In this document: piece after piece, positions 8,180 through 15,533 of the stretch
Layout: each line of letters opens with the position of its first letter
How positions within the stretch are numbered: position 1 is the stretch's first letter
Virus record (IMG/VR): IMGVR_UViG_3300046477_000165
Span: 1-31,450 of that record
Origin: a virus
Strand: one strand, 5' to 3'
DNA: 31,450 nt
Translations under genes and position numbers: made by a program
The notes under the pieces: model-generated
The model's input: the letters and a program-made list of their open reading frames with translations, nothing else
Databases searched by the model: none
What the model was told of the DNA's origin: nothing

Positions 8180-8397
8180 TTGCAGAGGCCGTCGCCCTTG
8201 TTGACGATCGTGCTGAACTCGTCACCCATGACCTTGCCGACCGGGCGCTCGTGCCACTTCGACGAGATGCTGTTGCCGTCGTCGTTGACCTTGCCGTTGC
8301 CAGCTGAGCCGCCACCTGCGGTGACCTGGCCCATCTCGCCCTTGCGGCCTTGTTGCAGCGCGCCCATGGAGCCGCTGCCGGACTTCTCTTTCGCCAT
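8176..8397 (-). CDS. Small Gly-rich protein of the head-gene cluster (73 aa)
   Basis: Two adjacent ATGs occur at 8400 and 8397. AAAGGAG is only three bases before the first but six before the second, so 8397 is preferred. The protein begins MAKEKSGSGSMGALQQGRKG, is Gly/Ser-rich in the first half, and ends KWHERPVGKVMGDEFSTIVNKGDGLCK. No domain is recognised; the low-complexity N-terminus suggests a flexible protein. It is transcribed with the portal and scaffold genes and overlaps the next gene by four bases. Confidence 0.6.
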   Translation of the reverse strand: MAKEKSGSGSMGALQQGRKGEMGQVTAGGGSAGNGKVNDDGNSISSKWHERPVGKVMGDEFSTIVNKGDGLCK

Positions 8398-8423
8398 CAT
8401 CGGCTCCTTTAACCTATATGGAT

Positions 8424-8434
8424 CACATGCTAAC
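8424..8434 (-). promoter_or_regulatory. GTTAGCATGTG boundary motif in the gap upstream of 8397
   Basis: On the minus strand GTTAGCATGTG precedes CCATATAGG and then the AAAGGAG ribosome binding site. It is the only intergenic gap between the portal-side genes and the small Gly-rich gene, and again the motif points with transcription. Confidence 0.4.
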
Positions 8435-8461
8435 AAACTGTGCGCTACTTGTTAACAGGTT

Positions 8462-8656
8462 CTACTCAATAAGATGGCCATCGGCGTACAGCTTGCCCTG
8501 ATAACCCATCTCCACGAGCGGCGACGTCACGCGCACGCCATAGGGCACTTCCGTGTGCAGCAGGTTCGAGATGCGCTCTATCTGGTGCGCATCGAAGCCA
8601 AGTGCCTGCAAGGTCTCGGTGGATTTCTTCAAGTTGGCTATCGCTTTGCCGTTCAT
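8462..8656 (-). CDS. Small conserved-looking protein after the portal gene (64 aa)
   Basis: The ATG at 8656 overlaps the portal stop (8653-8656). The protein has a helical first half (KAIANLKKSTETLQALGFDAHQIERISNLL) and a second half, EVPYGVRVTSPLVEMGYQGKLYADGHLIE, that looks beta-structured. No family recognised. Translational coupling to the portal suggests a head or connector accessory role, but nothing in the sequence proves it. Confidence 0.6.
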   Translation of the reverse strand: MNGKAIANLKKSTETLQALGFDAHQIERISNLLHTEVPYGVRVTSPLVEMGYQGKLYADGHLIE

Positions 8657-10905
8657 TGTCCGTTGCTCGGAAGGTTGTTGGTGACGGGCTGCCCGCCGGG
8701 GAGCGCCGCGCCTTGCGGCATACCAGCCGGCGAGCCTTGCGGCGCCATCGGCGGCGGAGCGCCCATACCCAGAAGAGGTGCGGTGGCAAGCGCATCCTGC
8801 GCCTGATTCTGCAGCGGCTCCGTCGGCGCGAACTGCCCGTGCTTGAGCATCATCTGCTGCGCGAACTCCTGCGCCTGCATCTGCTTCTGTTGCGCCATGG
8901 CTTGCTGCTGCTGCATCGCCTGCGCGCGCTGCTGCGCCGCCCAGCGCTGCTTGAGGATCGGGATCGGCGGGACGATGTCGTCGGTGTTGAGCTCGAGCGT
9001 CTTGGCGACTTCCCGGAGCAGCGAGGCGATGCCCTCTTGCCCGATCACGCCAGCGACCTGCTGGTTGCCCAATGCAGTCTGGAGGAACTGCGCCTGGCGG
9101 GCCTGCGCGGTCTCGCGCTGGATAATGGCCGACGCACCCTTGGCGACGATCTTCACATCGCCCTTCAGGTCCTTGTCGTCACCATAGCGCATGTTAAAAT
9201 AATACAGGCGGTTCACGGCCTGCTCGATGACCCTGTCATCGATATTGCCAATGACCTGCTTGATCGACTTGCCTGCATTGCCCATCAGCATGCTCATGCC
9301 CGACGCGGTGCGCCCGGCGCCGCCCGAGGGCGAGTCCCCCGCCATATAGCGGGGGATGCCGGTGTACTCGTCGGCGAGCGTCGAGAACTTCTCGTAGATC
9401 TGCAGGAGCTCGCCGGCGATCGACTGCGGCTGCTCGAACTGCATCGCCGGCTGGCTGCCCATCTGCGGGTCGCTCGTTACTTGCCACACCTTCCACGGAT
9501 ACAGCTGCGTGATCTTCTCGCCTTCCGGGAGCCGGTCGACGTTGTAGACCACCTGCGGGCCAGAGGCGAGGCCCATGTTGTTCACGAGCGCGCGGGCTGC
9601 GGCGTTGCAGATGTCCTGCGTGTCGCGACAGAGGTCGGCGACCGAGTTACCCCAGAACGCACCGGGGATCTCTTCGTAGCTCGCCTTGTAGTACGGCTTG
9701 CGTCCGAGCGGGTCCGGGTTGATCACCGCCTTGATGACCCACGTGCCGATGAGCCACGCTTCGACCGGGTACTCGGCGAGCGGATCGTCGATCTCGGTCT
9801 CGTCCATACCCCACTCGAGGAGGATCTTGCCCTGCACGCTACCCCAGAACTGGAGCGCATCGATGAGCTCGGACGGGTTCGTAGCGACGCCGATGGTGGC
9901 CTTGCCCTCTGCAGTCGCCTGCGCCGTGTCGACGTTGATCCACTCGCGCAGTCCGCCGCGGCCGTAGTCGTCGAGCACCGCGTGGATCGCCTTGTCCGAA
10001 TACCCCTCGACGCCGATGAGCGCCTGCAGGTCGCCGCGCGCGAGCTTGTGGCGCTCGATGAGCCAGCCGTCGTCGATCTCGGAGGCGTCGGGCGCGGGGT
10101 AGATGTGAAACGGGTCCACGCGCTCCCACTCGAGCGTGAGCTCCTGCGCGATGTCGGGCGTGAAGCCGCCCTGCCCATCCGGGAGCCACTTGAGCTTGTT
10201 GCGGTTGCGCACCACCGGGCCCTTCAGGAACGCGGCGGGGAACGTGGTGACATCGTCGATGAACTGGGAGAACGCGCGAATCCAGCCCCCTTCGAGCAGC
10301 TGCTCCTGCATCTTGTTGCTCATCAGGTCGGACTGCTGGCGCGCGAGGTCCTGGATCTGCGAGAGGCCCATTTCCTTCAGGGCCAACAGCATCGAGCGCA
10401 CTTCCATGTCGGTCGGAGCCTGGCCCGCCTGGGTCATCTGCGCGATTTGCTGCTGCGCGATCTCCATGATCTCCTGGATCAGGTTCGGCGGCATGTCAGC
10501 GACGGGCGACGGCTCGATCGTCCACGGCTTGTCCTCGGTCGAGGTGACCAGCACGTCGCGAATCCAGCTGGCGGCCGCGCGGCACTTGTTCGACGTCAGC
10601 TGCATATAGATGACTGTCGAGTTCTGCTCGGCGAGGACCGTGAGTTTATCCGGGTCGTACTCACCGCGGCGCTGGCGGATCGACTTGAGCATTTTCTGCT
10701 CGGCGGTCATCTCCTTGGCCTGGCGCGCGGTGGTCCACATGCGTCGGATCAGGGCGGCGAAGCCTTGCACCACGCCGTCGTTATTGGCCAACTGCGCAGC
10801 CGCTTTCTCTTCAGCGAGCAGCTGCGCGTTGTTCTTGATCTGGACGCCCGGCCCGACGACCGTGGACATCGGTTGGGAACCGGTGATGTTGAGGGCTTGG
10901 GCCAT
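8653..10905 (-). CDS. Portal protein (head-to-tail connector)
   Basis: A 750-aa protein, the size of large podophage portals. Supporting segments are QRRGEYDPDKLTVLAEQNSTVIYMQLTSNKCRAAASWI (N-terminal wing), WERVDPFHIYPAP, EYPVEAWLIGTWVIKAVINPDPLGRKPYYKASYEEIPGAFWG, LCRDTQDICNAAARALVNNMGLASGPQV and a 'GI--yMaGd--sggaGRTASGMSMLM' region, all typical of portals. The C-terminal 130 residues are Gln/Met/Pro-rich (the crown/barrel end). It forms the dodecameric ring through which DNA is packaged. No Shine-Dalgarno sequence lies before ATG 10905; a possible promoter at 10920-10947 would give a nearly leaderless mRNA. Confidence 0.9.
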   Translation of the reverse strand: MAQALNITGSQPMSTVVGPGVQIKNNAQLLAEEKAAAQLANNDGVVQGFAALIRRMWTTARQAKEMTAEQKMLKSIRQRRGEYDPDKLTVLAEQNSTVIYMQLTSNKCRAAASWIRDVLVTSTEDKPWTIEPSPVADMPPNLIQEIMEIAQQQIAQMTQAGQAPTDMEVRSMLLALKEMGLSQIQDLARQQSDLMSNKMQEQLLEGGWIRAFSQFIDDVTTFPAAFLKGPVVRNRNKLKWLPDGQGGFTPDIAQELTLEWERVDPFHIYPAPDASEIDDGWLIERHKLARGDLQALIGVEGYSDKAIHAVLDDYGRGGLREWINVDTAQATAEGKATIGVATNPSELIDALQFWGSVQGKILLEWGMDETEIDDPLAEYPVEAWLIGTWVIKAVINPDPLGRKPYYKASYEEIPGAFWGNSVADLCRDTQDICNAAARALVNNMGLASGPQVVYNVDRLPEGEKITQLYPWKVWQVTSDPQMGSQPAMQFEQPQSIAGELLQIYEKFSTLADEYTGIPRYMAGDSPSGGAGRTASGMSMLMGNAGKSIKQVIGNIDDRVIEQAVNRLYYFNMRYGDDKDLKGDVKIVAKGASAIIQRETAQARQAQFLQTALGNQQVAGVIGQEGIASLLREVAKTLELNTDDIVPPIPILKQRWAAQQRAQAMQQQQAMAQQKQMQAQEFAQQMMLKHGQFAPTEPLQNQAQDALATAPLLGMGAPPPMAPQGSPAGMPQGAALPGGQPVTNNLPSNGQ

Positions 10906-10919
10906 TGACGTGGTTAACG

Positions 10920-10956
10920 ATTGTATCTGTCAACATATACCACACAACGTGCTAAC
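10920..10956 (-). promoter_or_regulatory. Possible promoter plus GTTAGCACGTT motif upstream of the portal
   Basis: Reading the minus strand, the GTTAGCACGTT motif (10946-10956) runs into TTGTGT (10942-10947), then 16 bases, then TACAAT (10920-10925), which resembles a sigma70 -35/-10 pair. Transcription would start only about eight bases before the portal ATG. The 60-bp gap between the terminase and portal genes is otherwise empty. The match to consensus is moderate. Confidence 0.35.
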
Positions 10957-10965
10957 TTGATAACG

Positions 10966-12372
10966 TCAAGCCCACGTGTACCGGACCTTTTCGACTGGTC
11001 TCGCCTGTGTTCGAACCGAGCCGCCAAGCAGGTGGCCGCCCGCATGCAGACAGGCGTACTGGTGCCCGTCGAGCAAGTGCGAGTAGCTGTTCTTCTCCGG
11101 CTTATCGTCGCTCTCCCCGTTCTGCCGGATCTTGTACCGATACCCACCCGCGAGGCCGCGGATGAGGGTCTGGCAGGATGGGTCAATAAGGTGCGCCGGG
11201 CCGCCGTCGATCGTGCGTGTGAGCCACGAGTCCACGCCCGAGATCCGGGCGGCGATCGAGTTGGTCTTTGCCGAGATCACCCGGAAGCCTTCCGATTTCA
11301 GGATGTCGAACACCGACTTCTCGTCCGTCTGCGCGCGCTGCGTGCCCGCCGGGTCGCCGACCACCAGCACATTCAAGCCAGCAAACCGTTGGGTGGTTAA
11401 GAGAGGCTTGAGCTTCTCGCGGATGAAGCGCAGTTCGCCCATGCCTTCCGACGTGAGCTCAGCGAATGTGTTCAGCCGCCCGCGCGGGTCGACCTGATTT
11501 ATCGAGCAACTAGGGGTTAACCCGAAGTCGTGGCCAATAATGAGCGGGTACGTGCTCATGCGGATCGGCGTGAGTGGGCTCTTGGCTATGTGAATGCTGC
11601 GATCAAACGCAGGGAACACCGGCTTGCCTGACAGCGACGCGCCAAACTTGCCGTGGCAGTAAATGTCGACCCAGTTCTGCGGCTTCCCCTCTGAAAGGTT
11701 GATGTAATAATCATCTTTTAAATACTGGAGCCAATCGGCTTCTGGCGACATCCCAGACGGCTGGAAGAAGCACGCAGCGTTGGCCGGCGGACTTGTGAGG
11801 TACTCCTCCCACCACGTATCGAAGTCGGGCGGGTTCGACGCGCCCCAGAACTTGTCGATCTGGTTGCCGTAGTCGTCCTTGCACCCTACTCCATTGTCAG
11901 CCTTCGACGGGTAGCGTCCGAGACGCCCCTGGAGGGCCATGAACACCTCAGGGTTTAGCTCCCGGAACTCGTCCGCAATGCCGAATGTAGCCTGGAGAGA
12001 CAGTAGGCGCCGAACGTCGGCGGCGTCGTCGAGTCCTCGGAAGAGTACTTCGCACTCCACGTCGCCAAACTTGAGGGTGTACTTGTAGTTCGTTTTTTCG
12101 AACGTCCCGGCCAGGCCATCGGGATACCAGCGCAGGAAGTCGGGGATGGACGTGTCGCGCAGCTGCTCGCGAGACTGTCGGACCCAGATAGCGCGGCTGC
12201 GGCGTATCCCGTCCCGACAAGGGGCAATTCGAGCTGCTTCATGGGCGATCTTCAAGATCATCGCCGTGGTCTTGGTCGAGCCGACCGGTCCCATGACGAG
12301 GTTGATGAACTTGTCCGACGTGAAGTAGTCGAGCAAGCTGGGAGGTGGTGTGTAAGTTAGGCTGTTGCTCAT
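10966..12372 (-). CDS. terL: Terminase large subunit
   Basis: A 468-aa DNA-packaging motor. Walker A is GPVGSTKT (28-35); Walker B is FGIADEF (D134, catalytic E135). The C-terminal nuclease domain shows acidic residues in IIGHDFGL (D282), VLVVGDPAG (D340) and SHLLDGHQY (D435), the usual three-metal-site pattern of TerL RNase H-like nucleases. The protein would dock on the portal, hydrolyse ATP to translocate DNA and cut concatemers. Its ATG overlaps the stop of the small membrane protein at 12369. Length and both domains look intact. Confidence 0.92.
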   Translation of the reverse strand: MSNSLTYTPPPSLLDYFTSDKFINLVMGPVGSTKTTAMILKIAHEAARIAPCRDGIRRSRAIWVRQSREQLRDTSIPDFLRWYPDGLAGTFEKTNYKYTLKFGDVECEVLFRGLDDAADVRRLLSLQATFGIADEFRELNPEVFMALQGRLGRYPSKADNGVGCKDDYGNQIDKFWGASNPPDFDTWWEEYLTSPPANAACFFQPSGMSPEADWLQYLKDDYYINLSEGKPQNWVDIYCHGKFGASLSGKPVFPAFDRSIHIAKSPLTPIRMSTYPLIIGHDFGLTPSCSINQVDPRGRLNTFAELTSEGMGELRFIREKLKPLLTTQRFAGLNVLVVGDPAGTQRAQTDEKSVFDILKSEGFRVISAKTNSIAARISGVDSWLTRTIDGGPAHLIDPSCQTLIRGLAGGYRYKIRQNGESDDKPEKNSYSHLLDGHQYACLHAGGHLLGGSVRTQARPVEKVRYTWA

Positions 12373-12539
12373 CCGATGCTCTCATCCCACCAGGCGTCGT
12401 CTTCGTTGCGCTCACGTGCGTCGAGCTTCTCGAGCCAGCCGAACATCAGCGAGAGCGCGATGCCGGCCACGCAGGCGAGCACACCAAAAACGCCAGCGAC
12501 CCACGCGAAGATCACGCCAATCAGGTTCCAGTCGATCAT
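12369..12539 (-). CDS. Small membrane protein between the terminase genes (56 aa)
   Basis: A short ORF joined to both neighbours by four-base overlaps (12536-12539 and 12369-12372), strong evidence of translation. Residues 4-36 are a long hydrophobic segment (WNLIGVIFAWVAGVFGVLAC and beyond), followed by a charged tail (EKLDARERNEDDAWWDESIG). This predicts one membrane-spanning helix with an acidic C-terminus. A lysis-related or membrane-anchoring role is possible, but a holin normally sits elsewhere; no known family is recognised. Confidence 0.65.
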   Translation of the reverse strand: MIDWNLIGVIFAWVAGVFGVLACVAGIALSLMFGWLEKLDARERNEDDAWWDESIG

Positions 12540-13012
12540 TCCTTGTTCTCCACGATCTCGACGCGCTTCACAGCAGCTTCAGCGGCCGCGCGGTCCAGGT
12601 TGATGTTGATGCTGAATCTCGGGCCGGTGTCGCCACCTGTGCCCACCTTGTTCTTCGGCAGCAGGTCGCCGGTCTTCACCAGCGCCTCGTAGATGGCCAG
12701 CTTCTGCGCGGCCGAAGTGTCGGAGCTCGCGCCGATGCGGATGAGCTCGTCCTGGATCATCTCGGCGCCCAGGCGGGCCTTGGCGACCACCACCCACCCT
12801 TCGGCCTCGAGCTCCTTGCGCTTGCTCTCCACGGCCTTCTGGAAGCTCGGGGAGGCGACGAGGCGATCCCAGCGCGGGCCATCCCATCCGAAGCGTGACG
12901 CGATCTCCGCGGGGTCTTCGAGACCTTGGGCGATTGACATCACCATCTCGGGCGGGAAGTTCAGGTCCGTCTGCGCGAGGGGGTCGAAGAGGGTGATCTT
13001 GCCTTCGCTCAT
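12536..13012 (-). CDS. Putative terminase small subunit
   Basis: A 158-aa protein immediately upstream of the large terminase. The N-terminal half contains EDPAEIASRFGWDGPRWDRLVASPSFQKAVESKRKELEAEGW, which reads as a helix-turn-helix followed by the 'f---v-----el' helix common in small terminases; the middle is helical (KARLGAEMIQDELIRIGAS, AAQKLAIYEALVKTGDLL). It would recognise the packaging site and regulate TerL. Identification rests on position and helical pattern; a profile comparison would be needed for certainty. Confidence 0.65.
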   Translation of the reverse strand: MSEGKITLFDPLAQTDLNFPPEMVMSIAQGLEDPAEIASRFGWDGPRWDRLVASPSFQKAVESKRKELEAEGWVVVAKARLGAEMIQDELIRIGASSDTSAAQKLAIYEALVKTGDLLPKNKVGTGGDTGPRFSININLDRAAAEAAVKRVEIVENKE

Positions 13013-13245
13013 GCCGAGAACAGATCCGGTGCAATGAGCTCGTAGGCTGCCTCGAACACGGAGCCATCCACCACGGCCGTGCCGTCAAGGACGTAGTCGC
13101 CCAGCTTCGTGCTGGCGGGGACGAGCGCGTCGAACCCGTTATCGAGGGTAGCGTGGCGCTCCTCGGGGTTGGCCAGCTTGCCGAGGTCCACGACCTTGTG
13201 AGCGGTGATCTCGAGGGTGTTGCGTGCGCGGTGGGTGGAGGTCAT
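13009..13245 (-). CDS. Small unknown protein of the terminase operon (78 aa)
   Basis: ATG 13245 overlaps the stop of the upstream gene, so it is preferred over a longer in-frame extension that would lie in that gene. The protein contains NTLEITAHKVVDLGKLANPEERHATLDNGFDALVPAS and ends with a helical FEAAYELIAPDLFSA. No domain is recognised. It is one of three small genes at the head of the leftward operon, where regulatory or host-interaction proteins are often found. Confidence 0.6.
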   Translation of the reverse strand: MTSTHRARNTLEITAHKVVDLGKLANPEERHATLDNGFDALVPASTKLGDYVLDGTAVVDGSVFEAAYELIAPDLFSA

Positions 13246-13469
13246 TGGAGGGTGTGTCCGTTGGATGAGCCGACTCGGTTTTCCAGCTGGTCGGCGAGTA
13301 GGCGGAGTGATTCGGCGCATGCCTTGCGCTGCTCCTCGTCCGCGAAGCCACCGAACCCCTTAAGGCTCGCGTCGTCCTCGGTGACGTAAAACACCGCCGT
13401 GTAGAGGATGTCGTCACCCTCAATATCGCCGAGGAACTCCTCGATGCGATCGGTCTGCTCTGGGGTCAT
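13242..13469 (-). CDS. Small unknown acidic protein (75 aa)
   Basis: The protein begins MTPEQTDRIEEFLGDIEGDDILYTAVFYVTED and continues with a helical EEQRKACAESLRLLADQLENRV. The layout is alpha-beta-beta-alpha with an acidic surface. It overlaps both neighbours by four bases. No homologue is recognised by eye; a role as a partner of the adjacent ribbon-helix-helix protein is conceivable but unsupported. Confidence 0.6.
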   Translation of the reverse strand: MTPEQTDRIEEFLGDIEGDDILYTAVFYVTEDDASLKGFGGFADEEQRKACAESLRLLADQLENRVGSSNGHTLQ

Positions 13470-13612
13470 TGACGCTCCAGGTATTCCTGCAGTGCGCGGC
13501 GGACATGCTCGGCTACCGGCGTGCCCTTCGTGGCTGCGTGCTTCTTGATGGCCTCCACCAACGGCTTCGGGAGGAAGTAGTTGCAGCGTTGCATCGGCTC
13601 GTTGCGGATCAT
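13466..13612 (-). CDS. Ribbon-helix-helix DNA-binding protein (48 aa), first gene of the leftward operon
   Basis: A short protein from ATG 13612: a basic beta strand (MQRCNYFLPKPLVEAIKKHA) followed by two helices (AIKKHAATKG, PVAEHVRRALQEYLERQ). This is the layout of Arc/CopG-type repressors, where a strand pairs in a dimer and reads the major groove. TAGGA lies five bases before the start. As the first gene of the virion operon, behind two leader hairpins, it is a good candidate for an autoregulator of late transcription. DNA-binding is inferred from fold pattern; the target is not known. Confidence 0.7.
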   Translation of the reverse strand: MIRNEPMQRCNYFLPKPLVEAIKKHAATKGTPVAEHVRRALQEYLERQ

Positions 13613-13630
13613 GTGTTCCTAGTGTCTGGG

Positions 13631-13692
13631 TGGCCCCGTTACGTGGGGCCAGGCGGATTTGGGCTCGTCCCGACGATTAAGCTGCCGAGCCC
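13631..13692 (-). promoter_or_regulatory. Two consecutive hairpins in the leader of the leftward operon
   Basis: GGGCTCG (13661-13667) pairs with CGAGCCC (13686-13692), and TGGCCCC (13631-13637) pairs with GGGGCCA (13645-13651) over a 7-nt loop. Read leftward, both precede the ribosome binding site of the ribbon-helix-helix gene. They may act as an attenuator, an mRNA-stabilising leader or a terminator for upstream transcripts; no T-run follows either stem. Confidence 0.45.
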
Positions 13693-13894
13693 GCTTACAG
13701 CCGCATGAAGTGCCACGGGTTAGCAGCCCGCAGCGCGCATCGTCAGTAACGCCTTTCAAGAACCCATGTTAGCTAGACCGGCGTCGTTTGTGAATACCTT
13801 ATGAGTAGAAAGTGTGTATAACCGACAAAATGGGCCTTGCTCTCTACGGGATACGTAAAGGGGGTGGCCCCCCCAAGGGCACTGGGTCCAGCTA

Positions 13895-13914
13895 GGGGGT
13901 GGGTGGCGGGGGGG
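13895..13914 (+). other. G-rich run able to form a G-quadruplex
   Basis: The plus strand has G5, T, G3, TGGC, G7, which meets the usual rule of four runs of at least three Gs with short loops. It lies 20 bases after a GGGGG/CCCCC hairpin (13860-13872). No coding function is likely here. Confidence 0.4.
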
Positions 13915-14314
13915 TGTAGAGGGCAGGGTTAAAGCGGAAACCATGTATGTAGGGCAGCAGTACACACGGTGAGCAGGGAGCTAAAGCCCACACCGTGTTA
14001 GCAGGTAGCAGCAAGCGGCAACTCCCGAAGCCGCGAAGGTAGCAAGAGGGACGGTGGAACGTATCTACCATGGTGGGCGCACGCCCAAAGTGGACTAGAC
14101 CCGGAAAGCCGATCGGACCCGACACCGGCCACGCTTTGACGTGGACGTGCAAAACGGGATGGATGACCGGCCGTGTAGGTCGGTGGCGAGAATAACTCGG
14201 ACAGCGTGAGCCCACTTAGGGCGCGTGACGTTCGACGGCGACTCGGGAGGGCGAAACTAACTGACTACGCGCCGACCCTCAAACGACCCTGTCTGACTAA
14301 GCGCGGGGGGTCGT

Positions 14315-14358
14315 AGCTAACTTGGTTAGCTGCAAGCTGCTTATCGTTAGGCAGCTTG
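14315..14358 (+). promoter_or_regulatory. Operator-like palindrome and hairpin before the first rightward gene
   Basis: AGCTAAC-TTG-GTTAGCT (14315-14331) is a perfect 7-bp inverted repeat built from the same GTTAGC core that recurs elsewhere. Directly after it, CAAGCTGC (14333-14340) pairs with GCAGCTTG (14351-14358). Together they occupy the space where an early promoter would be expected, 35-78 bases before ATG 14393. A repressor or activator site is plausible. Confidence 0.45.
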
Positions 14359-14392
14359 TTCCTAACTTAATAACTCATACGGAGTTTGCATC

Positions 14393-14971
14393 ATGGCAAA
14401 GCAAATGGCATTCGCAGCGATGGAAGGTAAGGCACTGAGCGCGCTGATCGGCTCGATTGGCAAGGCGGCTGAATCGCTCAATGGCAAGGTCCAACAAGCT
14501 GCCGTGCAGTGCGTGGCTCACGCTTTCCTGCATGGCGACGTGCGCCCCGCTACTCAGCTGTTCGAGGCGATGACGAAGGGTATGCGTCGCCAGTCGATCG
14601 TCACGTGGTTCGAGGTGAATGGCCCCTTCGCGTTCGACACCAAGAAGAGCGCGTTTGGTCTGCATAACCGCGAAGGTTGGGAGGAGCGTCTCACGAAGGA
14701 AGGCACGACCGTCGATGGTTACTGCACCAAGTTGCTCACCATCTCGTGGCTTGAGGCGAAGGCGGAGAAGATCGAATCGGAAGTTGACGTCCTCGAATCC
14801 ATCGAGAAGTTGCTCGCTTCGATTTCCAAGAAGGTCGCCACCGCTCAGAAGGACGGAGCCACGAAGCCGGTGAAGCACGACAAGCTGCGCGACTATCTCG
14901 CCGATGCGGTGCTGAAGTACAAGGCGGAACTCGAAGAGCCGCAACTGGAGAAGCCGCGCCAGGCTGCGTAA
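14393..14971 (+). CDS. First gene of the rightward block, unknown function (192 aa)
   Basis: Begins MAKQMAFAAMEGKALSALIG and has a helical N-terminal half with KVQQAAVQCVAHAFLHGDVRPATQLFEAM, then QSIVTWFEVNGPFAFDTKKSAFGLHNREGW, then a charged coiled-coil-like C-terminus (AKAEKIESEVDVLESIEKLLASISKK). CGGAG lies about ten bases before ATG 14393. The protein is soluble and slightly basic at its ends. I recognise the general 'phage early protein' look but no family with a known function. As the first gene after the control region it is likely made early and abundantly. Confidence 0.75.
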   Translation: MAKQMAFAAMEGKALSALIGSIGKAAESLNGKVQQAAVQCVAHAFLHGDVRPATQLFEAMTKGMRRQSIVTWFEVNGPFAFDTKKSAFGLHNREGWEERLTKEGTTVDGYCTKLLTISWLEAKAEKIESEVDVLESIEKLLASISKKVATAQKDGATKPVKHDKLRDYLADAVLKYKAELEEPQLEKPRQAA

Positions 14972-14973
14972 TC

Positions 14974-15057
14974 ATGGAGCTCACCATCTTCCAGCTTGTT
15001 TGTATGCTCGGCGCCCTCCTCGTGCTCTTCGTGTCCATCTTGGCGCACTTGGAATAA
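14974..15057 (+). CDS. Tiny membrane peptide (27 aa)
   Basis: MELTIFQLVCMLGALLVLFVSILAHLE is a single hydrophobic helix flanked by acidic residues. It starts two bases after the previous stop and ends 11 bases before a terminator-like hairpin, so it closes this first transcription unit. No clear ribosome binding site is visible, so expression would depend on coupling. Too short for family assignment. Confidence 0.4.
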   Translation: MELTIFQLVCMLGALLVLFVSILAHLE

Positions 15058-15068
15058 GTTGCACACTC

Positions 15069-15092
15069 ATGCCCAGCTTATAAGTTGGGCAT
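15069..15092 (+). terminator. Probable intrinsic terminator of the first rightward unit
   Basis: ATGCCCAGCT (15069-15078) pairs with AGTTGGGCAT (15083-15092), with one G-T pair, around a TATA loop, and is followed by a T-rich stretch (CGTTGTGTATCTTGTTGTT). It lies just after the 27-aa ORF. Confidence 0.6.
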
Positions 15093-15281
15093 CGTTGTGT
15101 ATCTTGTTGTTGAGAGTCATTCTCATCCCGCACTAAACTTGATCGTGTTAGCAGGTGGCGAAAGATCCACGCTACCTTCGCTCGCAGGTTTTTGTGTGGC
15201 TTACCGGTTTCTGAATTTGATTCGCTACATATTGAACTCCATGTGCGAGTCATTCAGCCATACTGGATAAGGCTCTCGTTC

Positions 15282-15319
15282 TTTTATATATTAACTAGTA
15301 AAGTATTAGATATATAAAA
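15282..15319. repeat. AT-only inverted repeat
   Basis: TTTTATATAT (15282-15291) and ATATATAAAA (15310-15319) form a perfect 10-bp inverted repeat around 18 bases. In a high-GC genome this is a likely easy-melting element. Confidence 0.6.
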
Positions 15320-15330
15320 AAAGAGGATAC

Positions 15331-15379
15331 GCCTCGTGCGAGGCTGCCACGTGTGTATATTTTTTCGCCGCACGTGGCA
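15331..15379. repeat. Two adjacent GC-rich inverted repeats
   Basis: GCCTCG-TG-CGAGGC (15331-15344) is immediately followed by TGCCACGTG (15345-15353) pairing with CACGTGGCA (15371-15379) across a 17-nt loop that contains a T6 run. Read on the minus strand, the first stem is followed by a T7 run and could terminate leftward transcripts. Confidence 0.6.
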
Positions 15380-15445
15380 CACGAAGTTCACGTAAAGGGC
15401 GGGTCCATCATTTTTTTATGCCTACATAAACGTGCTTTCTGAGCT

Positions 15446-15533
15446 AGATTCCCGCGAGCACTAGGCCCCTGCTCATGTTTGACTCGCATGTGTTATCAGA
15501 AACCAACATCTGAATGTACAGATTCCTGCGAGC
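15446..15533 (+). repeat. Pair of 14-bp direct repeats, 74 bp apart
   Basis: AGATTCCCGCGAGC (15446-15459) and AGATTCCTGCGAGC (15520-15533) differ at one base. Both have CTAG nearby. They could be binding sites for the same protein. Confidence 0.5.

Larger units (their letters stand above)
13613..14392. other. Non-coding divergent region between late and early blocks
   Basis: About 780 bp with frequent stops on both strands and no frame with phage-like codon use. It separates leftward genes (from 13612) from rightward genes (from 14393) and so must contain promoters for both. Visible elements are two hairpins near the left end (13631-13692), GTGTGTATAAC at 13812-13822, a G5/C5 hairpin at 13860-13872, a G-rich run at 13895-13914, GTTAGCA at 13719 and 13997, TGGGC/GCCCA at 14074-14087 and an operator-like pair of inverted repeats at 14315-14358. 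No tRNA was found. A structured non-coding RNA is possible. Confidence 0.6.

Noticed and set aside
8602-10908. 768-aa plus-strand ORF
   Set aside because: It lies exactly opposite the portal gene; its Arg/Leu/Val-rich sequence is the complement of high-GC codons and matches no protein pattern.
13892-14215. 107-aa minus-strand ORF in the divergent region
   Set aside because: Its sequence is Pro/Cys/Arg-rich without folding pattern, and no ribosome binding site was seen.
14375-14944. 189-aa minus-strand ORF
   Set aside because: Antisense to the first rightward gene, which has a normal start and better amino-acid composition.
15085-15270. 61-aa plus-strand ORF
   Set aside because: Begins inside the terminator hairpin, lacks a ribosome binding site and lies in the AT-rich structured region.
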